The notes under the pieces: generated by a model
Database searches by the model: none
Seen by the model: only the letters and a program-made list of their open reading frames with translations
What the model was told of the DNA's origin: nothing
Shown here: positions 1 through 7,946 of the stretch, in pieces
How positions within the stretch are numbered: the stretch's first letter is position 1
How the letters are laid out: each line of letters opens with the position of its first letter
Program-made: the position numbers and the translations under genes
Assembly: GCF_014651055.1 (NCBI RefSeq)
Contig: NZ_BMWD01000024.1
Span: 62,001 to 126,000, forward strand
Reading direction: 5' to 3'
DNA length: 64,000 bases
Source of the DNA: Streptomyces fructofermentans
GTDB taxonomy: Bacteria; Actinomycetota; Actinomycetes; Streptomycetales; Streptomycetaceae

Positions 1-2
1 TC

Positions 3-827
3 GACACCTACTACGCCGACACCGCGTACATACGCGAGATGATCGTGCTCTACCTGGCCGCTCATCTCACGGCCGTTTGCGTCACGTCGGCGTGGTGCCT
101 GAGCTGGGCGCGGGAGGTGGACGGCTGGCTGCGCGCCGGACTGCTGACCATGGGCGTCGGCACGGTGATCAACGCTGGATACAGCATCTCCAAGATCGCC
201 GCCCTGGTCGCCGGCTGGTCCGGCCGGGACTGGTCGCGCCTCAGCACCGAGGTCAGCCCTGGACTGGCAGGCCTGGGCGCCCTGCTGACCGTCACCGGAG
301 TCGTGGTCCCGCTGCTGGGCCCCACGTTGAGCGCGTGGCGGCGCAACCGGCGCTCGTACGTACGCTTGGCGCCCCTGGAACGAGAGCTGGACGACGTCCT
401 CACCCGCCACAGCCTCAGGCTCCGCCGTCCCTACCTGTCCATCCCCGGCATGCTGCTGACCTGGCGTCAGACGAGCATCCACAACGCTCTGTTCCATCTC
501 GACGGATACTTCGACCGCACCCTGTACGAGGACACGCTCGCGGCCTCGCTCGAGGCGACGGGCGACGCGGAGCGGGCAGAAGCCGAGGCCTGGGCCGTGA
601 TCATCGTGGCGGCCGTTCGACGTGAGCGTGACGGCCACACACCCGACGACTCCGGTCGCATGGCGAACCAGACACCGGAAGCCTCCACGCTGGAGGGCAT
701 CGCCGACGCGCTGGCCACGTCCCCACTCGTCCTGCGGGCCCGCGGTTCCGCAGGCGACCGCGACCGGGCGGTGGCGACCCCGCACAAGTCCTCGCGACTC
801 GGCCCTTCTTCACGGTCCGCCTCCTAG
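3..827 (+). CDS. MAB_1171c/DUF6545-like membrane protein, 5'-truncated by window edge
   Basis: The reading frame is open from the first bases of the window, so this is the C-terminal part of a longer gene and the ATG at 39 is probably internal. Three hydrophobic segments are visible (around codons of 39-110, 150-235 and 260-330), followed by a soluble tail with a conserved-looking stretch (LERELDDVLTRHSLRLRRPY and RTLYEDTLAASLEATGD). From memory this tail matches Streptomyces and mycobacterial integral membrane proteins annotated as MAB_1171c-family putative transporters, commonly found beside XRE regulators. The last 25 or so residues are low-complexity and may be a drifted end. The gene converges on, and overlaps by 4 nt, the minus-strand gene that follows. 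Substrate and function are unknown. Confidence 0.7.
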   Translation, partial: DTYYADTAYIREMIVLYLAAHLTAVCVTSAWCLSWAREVDGWLRAGLLTMGVGTVINAGYSISKIAALVAGWSGRDWSRLSTEVSPGLAGLGALLTVTGVVVPLLGPTLSAWRRNRRSYVRLAPLERELDDVLTRHSLRLRRPYLSIPGMLLTWRQTSIHNALFHLDGYFDRTLYEDTLAASLEATGDAERAEAEAWAVIIVAAVRRERDGHTPDDSGRMANQTPEASTLEGIADALATSPLVLRARGSAGDRDRAVATPHKSSRLGPSSRSAS

Positions 828-1132
828 ATCGAGGACGGGCCGTCCCAGACGGCGTCCGACCGGCCGACGATCCTTCGGAGTTCGCGTGCGCTCCGCAGCG
901 ACATGGCCCCCAGCACGGTGTCGAGAAGGGCGCGGGCTTCGAGCGGGCTGCCGCAGCAGTACCAGTGCGCGTTGCCCCACTCGTGGTCGTGCCACAGCTC
1001 GCGTTCGGGACGGCGGACGTAGTCCTTCCACAGGTCCACAGCCGTACTGATGTCGCCTGGGCGCAGATAGTTGCGGGTGCGTTCGAGGCGGACGATCTCG
1101 GACTGCGCGTGCGAGGAGAGGCCGTCGACCAC
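824..1132 (-). CDS. Conserved hypothetical protein, about 102 aa
   Basis: A short soluble protein with a compositionally normal core (RNYLRPGDISTAVDLWKDY, ELWHDHEWGNAHWYCC, ARELRRIVGRSDAVWDG). The frame stays open to 1204, but the extra N-terminal residues are arginine-rich and read like non-coding DNA, so the GTG at 1132 is the more likely start; no strong ribosome binding site separates the options. It is tryptophan-rich, with two adjacent cysteines in a WYCC motif, and has no signal peptide or membrane segment. I do not recognise a named domain. It converges with the membrane protein ending at 827. Confidence 0.5.
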   Translation of the reverse strand: MVDGLSSHAQSEIVRLERTRNYLRPGDISTAVDLWKDYVRRPERELWHDHEWGNAHWYCCGSPLEARALLDTVLGAMSLRSARELRRIVGRSDAVWDGPSSI

Positions 1133-1334
1133 TGACCTGGCACCCCGTGTCCGGTGTGCGACGGGGGCGTCGGCACGAATCCGACCCGGCCGTCTACGCG
1201 GCATGGACCCTTCGGTTCGTCGTCATGCGGCACATCGTGCCACGATCGCCGACGGCGTCTCGAGCGAATCGGCCGGCACAGGACTGCCGACAACCGTTGC
1301 CGCCGCGTTCAGGGCGGGTGCCCGAACGGCGGCC

Positions 1335-1380
1335 GCCGTCATCGAGGAGGGCAGGACCGCTGCTCCTCCTCGATGACGGC
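1335..1380. terminator. Strong inverted repeat, probable terminator
   Basis: A perfect 16-bp stem (arms 1335-1350 and 1365-1380, beginning GCCGTCATCG) closes a 14-nt loop. It lies about 50 nt downstream of the minus-strand alpha/beta hydrolase stop, in otherwise empty sequence, so termination of that gene is the simplest reading. There is no U-tract, as is usual in Streptomyces. Confidence 0.6.
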
Positions 1381-1429
1381 AACACCGCCGACGCCGCCTA
1401 CAGGCTGCCGGGCGCCGGTCGGCCCGGCC

Positions 1430-2152
1430 TCACTTCAGGTGCCGGTCCAGGAACCGGCACCCGTCCTCCAACTCGAACCACGGGGTGCCGGTGTGGCCGC
1501 CGAGATTGGCGTGCAGCGTCTTCTCCTTGCTGCCGAACGCGTCGAACAGGTCCAGGGCCCGCTGCCGGGGGTTGCCCTCGTCGTCCCACTGCAGCAGGAA
1601 CAGCAGCGGAATGGTCACCTGTCGGGCTTCCTCCCGCTGCGCGCGGGGTACGTACCCTCCGGCGAAGAAGCCCGCGGCGGTGATGCGTGGCTCGACCACC
1701 GCCAGCCGGATACCGAGGGCGGTCCACCCACCGGAGTACCCGACGGGGCCGCCGATCTCGGGGAGTTCGAGGAGGGCGTCCAGTGTGGTCCGCCAATCCG
1801 GGACCGCGCGCTCGACCATCGGGCCGATGAACGACTCGAAGATCTCGTCGACCGGCTCCCCGGCCCGCATCGCCCGCCGGAGGTCGGTGCGGGCCTGCTC
1901 GTCCGAGGCGGAACGGGGACGATCACCGCAGCCGACGGCGTCGATGGTGGCGACCGCGTAGCCGCGCGCCGCCGTGTACCGGGCCCTCGCAACCAGCCGG
2001 GGCTCGGCCTTGGGCAGGCCGTTGTTGTGGGCCATGAGGACCAGGGGGGCAGGTCCGGATCCGGGAGTCCAGAGGGTGCCGGGGATCTCGCCGAGGGTGA
2101 ACTCGCGCTCGAGGACGCCGTCGTCGAGGCGTTGTTCAGAAGTGAATTGCAC
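1430..2152 (-). CDS. Alpha/beta hydrolase (dienelactone-hydrolase-like)
   Basis: A 240-residue cytoplasmic hydrolase of the alpha/beta fold. The nucleophile elbow GYSGG places Ser140 as nucleophile. The general base is likely His220 in LGGHTGTPWF, with Asp190 or Asp191 (QWDDEG) as the acid. The sequence fits the small Streptomyces hydrolases that resemble dienelactone hydrolase, but it has Ser rather than the Cys nucleophile of true DLH, so an esterase or thioesterase-like activity is more likely. The start codon sits just inside an untranslated region with no partner gene. Substrate unknown. Confidence 0.85.
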   Translation of the reverse strand: MQFTSEQRLDDGVLEREFTLGEIPGTLWTPGSGPAPLVLMAHNNGLPKAEPRLVARARYTAARGYAVATIDAVGCGDRPRSASDEQARTDLRRAMRAGEPVDEIFESFIGPMVERAVPDWRTTLDALLELPEIGGPVGYSGGWTALGIRLAVVEPRITAAGFFAGGYVPRAQREEARQVTIPLLFLLQWDDEGNPRQRALDLFDAFGSKEKTLHANLGGHTGTPWFELEDGCRFLDRHLK

Positions 2153-2997
2153 GGTCGTGCCTTTCGGGAGGGCTCATGAAAGGCGCTCCCGGACGATCTA
2201 CCGCCCGACCGTGACTCCGGAGGAGAGCACCCATGTCGATACAGCGTTCACGGGTACCACCTCCTCGTTCTCTCGCACGGCCTCCGGAAGGGTAGCAACG
2301 CCGCTGCGGCACCGCCAGCAGGTTTTGCCGAGCCTCGGCGGCCGCGCGCCGCCATGCCGCACCGCGACGACGGCGCACGCGGCGACGGCTCACCGTGTGC
2401 AGGCGGCATGCCAGGCACCTTCGCGCGGCACGCCTGGTGCGCGACATCGTCGATCACGCGCAAGGCCGCGACAGGCACGGGAGCACTGCACGGGGATCGT
2501 GTCGGTACCCGGCGTCGGGGGACTCACCTGCAGATCGAGCCCGACAGACGTGACCGTATCGTTGAGCCATGTCGCCATGCCGGGATTCGAACCCCCATGC
2601 CCTCAGGGGCGGTTCAGCCGTCCACTCCCGTCGCGGGCACTTGGTCCTTCCGCCCCGGTGAGTGCAGTTGAACGGGGAGGGCTGGAGGTCCGGCTGCCGG
2701 TGCACCGCTTCCGAGAAGTGACGGCCACTCGGAGCGGCGGGCGGCGCGAAGGATTTCCGGCCCGCATCCGTAAATAGCTGTGGAGTGTTCAACTTCTGGT
2801 GCCTTTCGTGCTTCACCGCCTCGTGCGGCGGAGCATGATTGGAGATCGTCAACGAAGACATCGGCAACCAGAAGCGGCCCCACCAAGCACCGGAACAGAC
2901 CCGCGGGCACCCACGGGTCGGAGCGATCCGCAGATGCGCCGCCTCCCGGACACGAATGCCGGGTTCCGCGCCAGATCAAACTGAACCAAGGAGTGCC
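2153..2997. other. Intergenic stretch with a tRNA-like remnant
   Basis: No convincing protein gene in about 845 nt between divergent genes. ORFs in this stretch have non-coding composition. The only notable content is a tRNA T-arm-like sequence on the minus strand near 2575-2600 (listed separately) and the promoter region and ribosome binding site of the FAD oxidoreductase at the right end. Confidence 0.6.
2566..2660 (-). pseudogene. tRNA-like remnant (T-arm motif only)
   Basis: On the minus strand the segment around 2581-2597 reads GGTTCGAATCCCG, the signature of a tRNA T-loop. The rest does not fold as a tRNA: the T-stem has only three good pairs, and no sequence complementary to the 3' acceptor strand (CATGGCG) occurs upstream. 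A long-variable-arm (Ser-like) tRNA scar or a chance match are both possible. Such scars often mark old integration sites. Confidence 0.25.
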
Positions 2998-4389
2998 ATG
3001 CGTACAGCTGTCGTCATCGGAGCCGGACTCGGCGGGGTCCTGGCGGCGGCCGCGCTGTCCCCGGCACACGACGAAGTGATCGTCGTGGAGAACGACGAGC
3101 TGCCCGACAGACCCGACCACCGCCGAGGTCTGCCGCAGGGGCGCCACGCCCATCTCCTGATGCCGGGCGGCCTCGACGCCATGGAGGAGCTGCTGCCCCG
3201 GCAGGATGTGCGCGAGCACCTGCTGGCCGCCGGGGCCCACGAGATCTCCCTCAGTGCGGGCATGCTCGCCCTGTCCAGCGAGGGCTGGTTCCGTCGTTGG
3301 ACCCACGACGAGCATCACATGATCACGTGCAGCCGGGCGCTGCTGGACTGGGCCGTGCGCGGACTGGTCCTCGACGGTCTCGACAACGTCACCGTCCGCC
3401 GGGCCAAGGTCACCGACCTGTTGGGCAGTCGGCACAGGGTCACCGGAGTCCGCCTCGACGGCCCGGCGGGCGGGCCGGAGGAGCTGCCCGCCGAGCTGGT
3501 CGTCGACGTGAGCGGCCGCGGCTCGCGGATCGTCACGTGGCTCGCCGGAATCGGCGTCTCCGGCATCGAGGAGCGGAGCGTCGACTCCGGTCTCGTCAAC
3601 GCCACCCGGATCTATCGGCGACCGCCCGGAGCCGAATCGTTCCCTCTGACGGTGATACAGGCCGACCCCTACGCCGGCCTGCCGGGGCGCAGCGCGGTGA
3701 TCGTCCCCATCGAGGACGGGCGCTGGATGGTCAGTCTCGCGGGAACCCGTGGAGGTGAGCCGCCCGCCGACCCCGACGGATTCCTGCGGTACACGCTCGA
3801 TCTCCCGCACGGCATCGTGGGCAGGCTCATCGCGAACGCCGAGCCGCTCACCGACGTCTTCGTCAGCCGCAGCACCAGCAACTCCCGCCGCTACCTGGAG
3901 AAGACGCCGTCCTGGCCGGACGGCCTCGTCGTGCTCGGCGACGCGCTGGCCACCTTCAACCCCGCCTACGGACAGGGAATGTCGGTGGTGGCGCTCGAAG
4001 CGCTCACGCTCAGACGGGAGTCGACACGCACCGATCCGCGGTCGCCCGGGTACGCGCGGGCCGTCCAGCGGGCGGCCGCGAAGCATGTCGACGCGGCGTG
4101 GAACATGGCGGTGGGGCAGGACATCCTCTATCCGGAGGTCCGCGGCGCCGCGCCCACCACGACGGATCGCCTCGCCGGCCGGTACACGCGCCGACTCGTC
4201 CGAGCCGCCACCCGGTCCTACCCGGCGGCGTCCGCGCTGTGGGACGTCACCGGACTCAAGGCCGGTCCGACGCGGCTGCTGCGACCCGGCGTGGTTCTGG
4301 CGACCCTGAACGGCCCTTCGCTGCCGCCGCTCACCGAGCCGCCGCTGACACCGGCGGAGCGGAAGATCCTGGGTGGGCTTCAGCCCTGA
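2998..4389 (+). CDS. FAD-dependent oxidoreductase / monooxygenase-like flavoprotein
   Basis: A 463-residue flavoprotein. The N-terminal Rossmann fingerprint is GAGLGG (residues 8-13), ending with an acidic residue at the second strand (VVENDE). The second FAD-binding motif, VVLGDALATFNPAYGQGM, is near residue 310, as in PHBH-type aromatic hydroxylases and geranylgeranyl-reductase-like proteins. The ATG at 2998 was chosen over an upstream in-frame start at 2839 because AAGGAG lies at 2988-2993 and the upstream extension looks non-coding. The C-terminus is shorter than in polyketide hydroxylases that carry a thioredoxin-like domain. It stands alone with no acceptor or pathway genes beside it, so the substrate cannot be inferred. 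Confidence 0.85.
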   Translation: MRTAVVIGAGLGGVLAAAALSPAHDEVIVVENDELPDRPDHRRGLPQGRHAHLLMPGGLDAMEELLPRQDVREHLLAAGAHEISLSAGMLALSSEGWFRRWTHDEHHMITCSRALLDWAVRGLVLDGLDNVTVRRAKVTDLLGSRHRVTGVRLDGPAGGPEELPAELVVDVSGRGSRIVTWLAGIGVSGIEERSVDSGLVNATRIYRRPPGAESFPLTVIQADPYAGLPGRSAVIVPIEDGRWMVSLAGTRGGEPPADPDGFLRYTLDLPHGIVGRLIANAEPLTDVFVSRSTSNSRRYLEKTPSWPDGLVVLGDALATFNPAYGQGMSVVALEALTLRRESTRTDPRSPGYARAVQRAAAKHVDAAWNMAVGQDILYPEVRGAAPTTTDRLAGRYTRRLVRAATRSYPAASALWDVTGLKAGPTRLLRPGVVLATLNGPSLPPLTEPPLTPAERKILGGLQP

Positions 4390-4518
4390 CGGGGCGGGAC
4401 GGCCTGCCGATCGCGATGCCGGGCAGGCCGCGGAGGCGAACCGCCACCGCGATCGGGGGACGCGCAGCCCAGCAGTGCGTGGCGCCGGGGTCCCGCGCCG
4501 TGCCCACGGCCGTCGGCG

Positions 4519-4896
4519 TCAGGTGGCCTGCGGCCAGCCGCGCAGCAGCGTGGCGATCCTTGCCGCGGTGCAGGCGGGTTCCCGCAGGAGGTCGCGCAGG
4601 GCGACGGCATCCTCCCGTGTGGGCTTGACGGTGATTCCTGAGGCCTCCAGGTACATCACGCCCGTGGCCGCGGCCACGGCCAGGTTGGAGCGCTCCAGCC
4701 AACGGCAGCGGCCGAGGATGTGCACGAGGGCGGCGGCACGGGCGTACGGACCGTCGTAGACCGGCTGTTCCAGGAGCGCTGCGCGGTGACAGGCGACCGC
4801 GGCCACCGGTACCCCGTAGTCGTCGGGGGCCGGATCTCCCGCTCCCGCGAGCTCCGCCACTTGCAGGATCCAGGGGACGTCGATGTGCAGGTCCAT
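4519..4896 (-). CDS. Fic/Doc-like toxin component, degenerate active site (module 1)
   Basis: A 125-residue all-helical protein of the type annotated in Streptomyces as the toxin component of a Fic-family toxin-antitoxin system. The region ERSNLAVAAATGVMYLEASG aligns with the helix after the Fic motif in Doc. The catalytic HxFx(D/E)(A/G)N(K/R) motif is not recognisable, because the expected His and Asn positions carry other residues. AMPylation or kinase activity is therefore doubtful, and the fold may act without catalysis. The start overlaps the stop of the upstream antitoxin gene (TGATG), indicating translational coupling. A paralogous module with the same architecture lies at 61326-61942. 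Confidence 0.7.
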   Translation of the reverse strand: MDLHIDVPWILQVAELAGAGDPAPDDYGVPVAAVACHRAALLEQPVYDGPYARAAALVHILGRCRWLERSNLAVAAATGVMYLEASGITVKPTREDAVALRDLLREPACTAARIATLLRGWPQAT

Positions 4897-5135
4897 CAGG
4901 CGGCGTGTGCTCCGGGGAGGCGGCGGTCGGCGTCTTCCGCTTCGTCGAAGACGCCCTGGTGCTCACCGAGGAAGCGCTCCGCCGCGTCGAGGCCGCGCTG
5001 CCGCAGTCCTTCGGTGTCCTCCTGCACGAGCACGGCGATGTAGTCGCCGAGGCTCAGTCCGCGATCCCTGGCCCGGGCTTCCGCGAGCTGTTTGATCTCG
5101 CTGTCGACGCGCGCACCCAACTGTGTCTTCGCCAT
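4896..5135 (-). CDS. Antitoxin of toxin-antitoxin module 1
   Basis: A 79-residue protein. Its N-terminus (MAKTQLGARVDSEIKQLAEA) looks like a ribbon-helix-helix or Arc/CopG-type DNA-binding domain, and the acidic C-terminal tail is typical of the toxin-binding part of an antitoxin. The ATG at 5135 is preferred to the longer frame reaching 5294, since a perfect palindrome and a -10-like box sit immediately upstream of 5135. It is the first gene of a two-gene operon, overlapping the toxin by one base. It probably binds the adjacent palindrome to autorepress. Confidence 0.7.
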   Translation of the reverse strand: MAKTQLGARVDSEIKQLAEARARDRGLSLGDYIAVLVQEDTEGLRQRGLDAAERFLGEHQGVFDEAEDADRRLPGAHAA

Positions 5136-5141
5136 AGCCGG

Positions 5142-5160
5142 ATGGTAACAGCTGTTACCA
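5142..5160 (-). promoter_or_regulatory. Operator palindrome and -10 box of toxin-antitoxin module 1
   Basis: Positions 5143-5160 form a perfect 18-bp palindrome (TGGTAACAG and its complement). On the minus strand TACCAT (5142-5147) is a good actinobacterial -10 hexamer, placed 6 nt before the antitoxin ATG, which suggests a leaderless transcript. The operator overlaps the -10 box, so repressor binding would block initiation. The second module (61949-61967) has the same geometry. Confidence 0.65.
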
Positions 5161-5412
5161 ACCTTGGGGGCGCGTTCCCGGATCGATCGGCGGCACGCGG
5201 ACCCGCATGGGCGACAAGAGGCCGGCTCCTGATCCGCGAGCCGAGGCCGGCGCGGCGCAAAAAAGGGGCCTCGAGGAAGAAAAAGGTCGCTCACGCACCG
5301 TAATCGAGCATGTATCGCTCACGCCAGGTCACAACTCGGATACACACCGAACACAGGTCCCACACACGGCCCATGATGCCCACACAACACCTCAACGCCC
5401 TTGGGGAGAACC

Positions 5413-5994
5413 ATGCGCGCCCGCACCACCACGATCACCGCAACACTGCTCGGCCTCGCCGCCCTCACGGCCGGCTGCGGCGGCAGTGACAACACCTCCG
5501 ACGCGGCGGCCAACGCCGCTGCCGAGAGATCGACCAGCCCGGAGACCGCGCCGAGATCCGGTTCGGCCGACCCCCGCGACTTCGGAGAGGTCCTCACCTT
5601 CACCGACCCCGTGGAAGGCGGGACCCTCGAACTGACAGTCCTCGAGTACGAACAGGGCGTCGGAGCCCGGACGACCGCCGACAACGAGTTCGGGACGGCG
5701 GGCTACATATGGGCCGCGCTGGAGATCAAGGCGTGCGCCAAGGAGGGGCCGGCCGAAGTCACGCGTTTCCCGTGGACGCTGTCCTACGCCGACGGCGCGC
5801 GCATCGAGCCCAGCAGCGTGACGTACGACGACTTCCCCAAGCCCGAATACCCCTACGAGGCGACATTGAAGACCGGCGACTGCGTCCGGGGCAAGACCGT
5901 CTTCGCCGTGCCGGGAACCCAGCGTCCGGAGCGCGTGCTGTACAGCCCGGAGTCACTGCCCGAGCCCGCCGAATGGGTGGTCCCGGAAGCCTGA
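5413..5994 (+). CDS. Secreted lipoprotein of unknown function
   Basis: A 193-residue lipoprotein precursor. The N-terminus has positive residues, a hydrophobic core and a lipobox LTAGC, so it should be lipid-modified and anchored outside the membrane. A short Ser/Thr/Ala-rich linker leads to a beta-rich domain containing one cysteine pair. The ATG at 5413 has GGGGAG just upstream; the TTG at 5401 inside that site is rejected. The domain resembles small DUF4352-like extracellular immunoglobulin-fold lipoproteins in general character, but I cannot name the family. It appears monocistronic. Confidence 0.75.
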   Translation: MRARTTTITATLLGLAALTAGCGGSDNTSDAAANAAAERSTSPETAPRSGSADPRDFGEVLTFTDPVEGGTLELTVLEYEQGVGARTTADNEFGTAGYIWAALEIKACAKEGPAEVTRFPWTLSYADGARIEPSSVTYDDFPKPEYPYEATLKTGDCVRGKTVFAVPGTQRPERVLYSPESLPEPAEWVVPEA

Positions 5995-6292
5995 GAGAGG
6001 CGTCCGCGACCCGCGCATCGGGCGCCACCACCGCCGCCTCGCCGACAGGCCCCGGCACGCGCCCCGCACGGCTCCGCGGTCACTCGATCGGACACCGGCC
6101 CGACCCCGCCACCCCTCCCCCGGCTCCGACCCTGCCCACCAGGCATTCGGCCGCCGACTCCCGACCCGCGCAGCGCCGACGCGACAGCGTCGAAAGCGAC
6201 AGGACCGCGCCACCCGCAGCGTCCTCGCGAGGGCCGGCCCCGCCCGACCCCCACGCGCCCGCCGTACCGACCCGGTCCAGCCCGGGGCCACT

Positions 6293-6358
6293 ATTCAACC
6301 AATCGGTTGACAATGCCACGGGACGCGCCTTACCGTTTATTCAACCAACTGGTTGAAG
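6293..6358 (+). promoter_or_regulatory. Promoter with paired operators upstream of ArsR operon
   Basis: Two copies of the palindrome TCAACC-N4-GGTTGA occur at 6295-6310 and 6341-6356, 46 bp apart, embedded in near-identical flanks. A -35 hexamer TTGACA (6307-6312) overlaps the first operator, and TACCGT (6331-6336) is a plausible -10 with an 18-bp spacer. The expected start near 6343 falls in the second operator. Binding at both sites would occlude the promoter of the ArsR-SRPBCC-DinB-like operon. Confidence 0.75.
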
Positions 6359-6373
6359 AATGCGAGGTGCGAG

Positions 6374-6736
6374 ATGGCCGACGACCGGCTGTCCCGGGTG
6401 TTCTCCGCCCTGGCCGACCCGACCAGGCGCGACATCGTGGCCAGGCTCGCTTCCGGTGACGCCACGGTGAATGAGCTGGCCGAGCCGTACGACGTGACCG
6501 TGCAGGCGGTCTCGAAGCACATCAAGGTCTTGGAGGACGCGGGTCTGGTCAGTCGTGGCCGGGACGCCCAGCGGCGGCCCTGCCGTCTGGAGGCGGACGT
6601 CCTCGACCTGATGACGAAGTGGATCGAACGCTACCGACGCGAGGCCGAGGACCGTTTCCGTCGGCTCGACGCCGTCCTCGAGCGGACGGCGGAACAGTCG
6701 GCGGCGGACGCCCCGGCGAAGGAGGCGGCATCATGA
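6374..6736 (+). CDS. ArsR/SmtB-family transcriptional regulator
   Basis: A 120-residue winged-helix repressor. It opens with the family hallmark FSALADPTRRDIVARL, followed by a helix-turn-helix (VNELAEPYDVTVQAVSKHIKVLEDAGLVSRGRDAQRRP). There is no metal-binding CVC motif, so this is the subgroup that is typically encoded with an SRPBCC (AHSA1-like) protein and responds to unknown signals. The ATG at 6374 is preceded by GAGGTG; an upstream in-frame TTG lies in the operator. It overlaps the next gene by 4 nt (ATGA) and very probably autoregulates from the paired palindromes upstream. Confidence 0.9.
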   Translation: MADDRLSRVFSALADPTRRDIVARLASGDATVNELAEPYDVTVQAVSKHIKVLEDAGLVSRGRDAQRRPCRLEADVLDLMTKWIERYRREAEDRFRRLDAVLERTAEQSAADAPAKEAAS

Positions 6737-7272
6737 GCGGCGCAAAGGCGAACCACCGGCACGAGACGGAGATCGTGGCCGACCCGGCCCTTCCCACCAT
6801 CGTGATCACCCGCGAGTTCGAGGCTTCACCGGATCGCGTGTTCCGCGCCTACACGGACCCCGACCTGGTCGTCCAGTGGCTGGGACCGCGTCGGCTCACC
6901 ATGCGGATCGACACGTACGACGCGAGCAGCGGCGGGTCGTACCGCTATGTGCATCGTGAGGACGACGGCACGGAGTACGGGTTCCACGGCGTGTTCCACG
7001 AGGTGCGGCCGGACGAACGCATCGTGCAGACCTTCGCGTTCGACGGCCATCCGGACGGCGTCAGCCTCGAGACAACCACCTTCCAGGCCCTCGGCTCTCG
7101 CACCCGGGTCACCACCAAGTCCCTCATGGACTCCGTCGAGGCCCGCGACTCGATGATCAGGAGCGGCATGCAACGCGGCGTCCGGGAAGGCCACGAGCGG
7201 CTCGACGAGCTGCTCGGCCTTGACCGGAGCGATGCCGACCGACAGACCGGAACGGAAGGCTTGGCATCATGA
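6733..7272 (+). CDS. SRPBCC / AHSA1-like (activator of Hsp90 ATPase-like) protein
   Basis: A 179-residue protein with the START-like SRPBCC fold: ITREFEASPDRVFRAYTDPDLVVQWLGP at the N-terminus and a C-terminal helix ending in GMQRGVREGHERLDELL. In bacteria this family usually sits directly behind an ArsR regulator, as here, and is thought to bind a hydrophobic ligand; the name refers to similarity with Aha1 rather than proven Hsp90 activation. Both ends overlap neighbours by 4 nt, so the three genes are one translationally coupled operon. An HSP90-family gene lies about 3.6 kb away, but on the opposite strand. Confidence 0.85.
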   Translation: MSGAKANHRHETEIVADPALPTIVITREFEASPDRVFRAYTDPDLVVQWLGPRRLTMRIDTYDASSGGSYRYVHREDDGTEYGFHGVFHEVRPDERIVQTFAFDGHPDGVSLETTTFQALGSRTRVTTKSLMDSVEARDSMIRSGMQRGVREGHERLDELLGLDRSDADRQTGTEGLAS

Positions 7273-7823
7273 CGAAGGCAGCCGATGAACACCGCGCCGT
7301 CGCGGGGGCATTCACGGAGCGCGTGCGCGGGACGAGCCCTTCCGCCTGGGACGATCCCGCACCGTGCGAGGGGTGGGCCGCCCGGGACGTGGTGCGCCAC
7401 CTCGTCGAGTGGTTCCCGGACTTCCTGAAGGCCGGCGCGGGAGTCGAGCTGCCGAAGGGACCTTCGGTGGACGACGATCCGGTGGCGGCCTGGACCGTGC
7501 ACAGTGACGGCGTGCAGGCCGTCCTCGACGATCCGGCCACGGCGCAGCGGACGCTGTCGAACCCCCACATCGGAGAGGTGCCGCTGGACCAGGCGATCGA
7601 CCGCTTCTACACCTCCGACGTCTTCATGCACACCTGGGACCTGGCTCGGGCGACCGGCCAGGAGGAGCGCCTCGATCCCGGCAAGTGCGCCCAGTTGCTG
7701 GAGGGCATGCTGCCGCTCGACGACGTGCTCCGGGGCAGCGGGCAGTACGGTCCGCGGGTCGAGGTGGCCGAAGGCGCCGACGTGCAGACCCAGTTGCTCG
7801 CCTTCATCGGCCGCAGGCCCTGA
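7269..7823 (+). CDS. TIGR03086-type DinB-fold metal-binding protein (maleylpyruvate isomerase-like)
   Basis: A 184-residue four-helix protein of the DinB/MDMPI superfamily common in mycothiol-producing actinobacteria. Signature elements are the N-terminal WDDPAPCEGWAARDVVRHLVEW, which supplies a metal-binding His, and FYTSDVFMHTWDLARATGQ, which supplies a second. Members bind zinc or nickel, and some act as mycothiol-dependent isomerases or transferases. As the third gene of the ArsR operon it may detoxify the same signal. A strong bidirectional terminator follows. Confidence 0.85.
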   Translation: MTKAADEHRAVAGAFTERVRGTSPSAWDDPAPCEGWAARDVVRHLVEWFPDFLKAGAGVELPKGPSVDDDPVAAWTVHSDGVQAVLDDPATAQRTLSNPHIGEVPLDQAIDRFYTSDVFMHTWDLARATGQEERLDPGKCAQLLEGMLPLDDVLRGSGQYGPRVEVAEGADVQTQLLAFIGRRP

Positions 7824-7901
7824 GTCCGGTCGCGCCGACGATCCGTCCGCGCACTCCGGCCCGAGGTCACGTGCGGGCGGGTGCCGGCACCTCGTGAGGC
7901 C

Positions 7902-7940
7902 CTCCGGTGCCGGGGCGACGTCGTCGCCCCGGCACCGGAG
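7902..7940. terminator. Bidirectional intrinsic terminator
   Basis: A perfect 18-bp GC-rich stem (arms 7902-7919 and 7923-7940) with a 3-nt loop, placed between the converging ends of the ArsR operon (7823) and the HSP90/repeat-protein operon (7947). It should stop transcription from both directions. Confidence 0.85.
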
Positions 7941-7946
7941 TTCGCG

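Noticed and set aside
2566..2660. Functional tRNA gene
   Set aside because: No acceptor-stem complement, weak T-stem and no clear anticodon arm.
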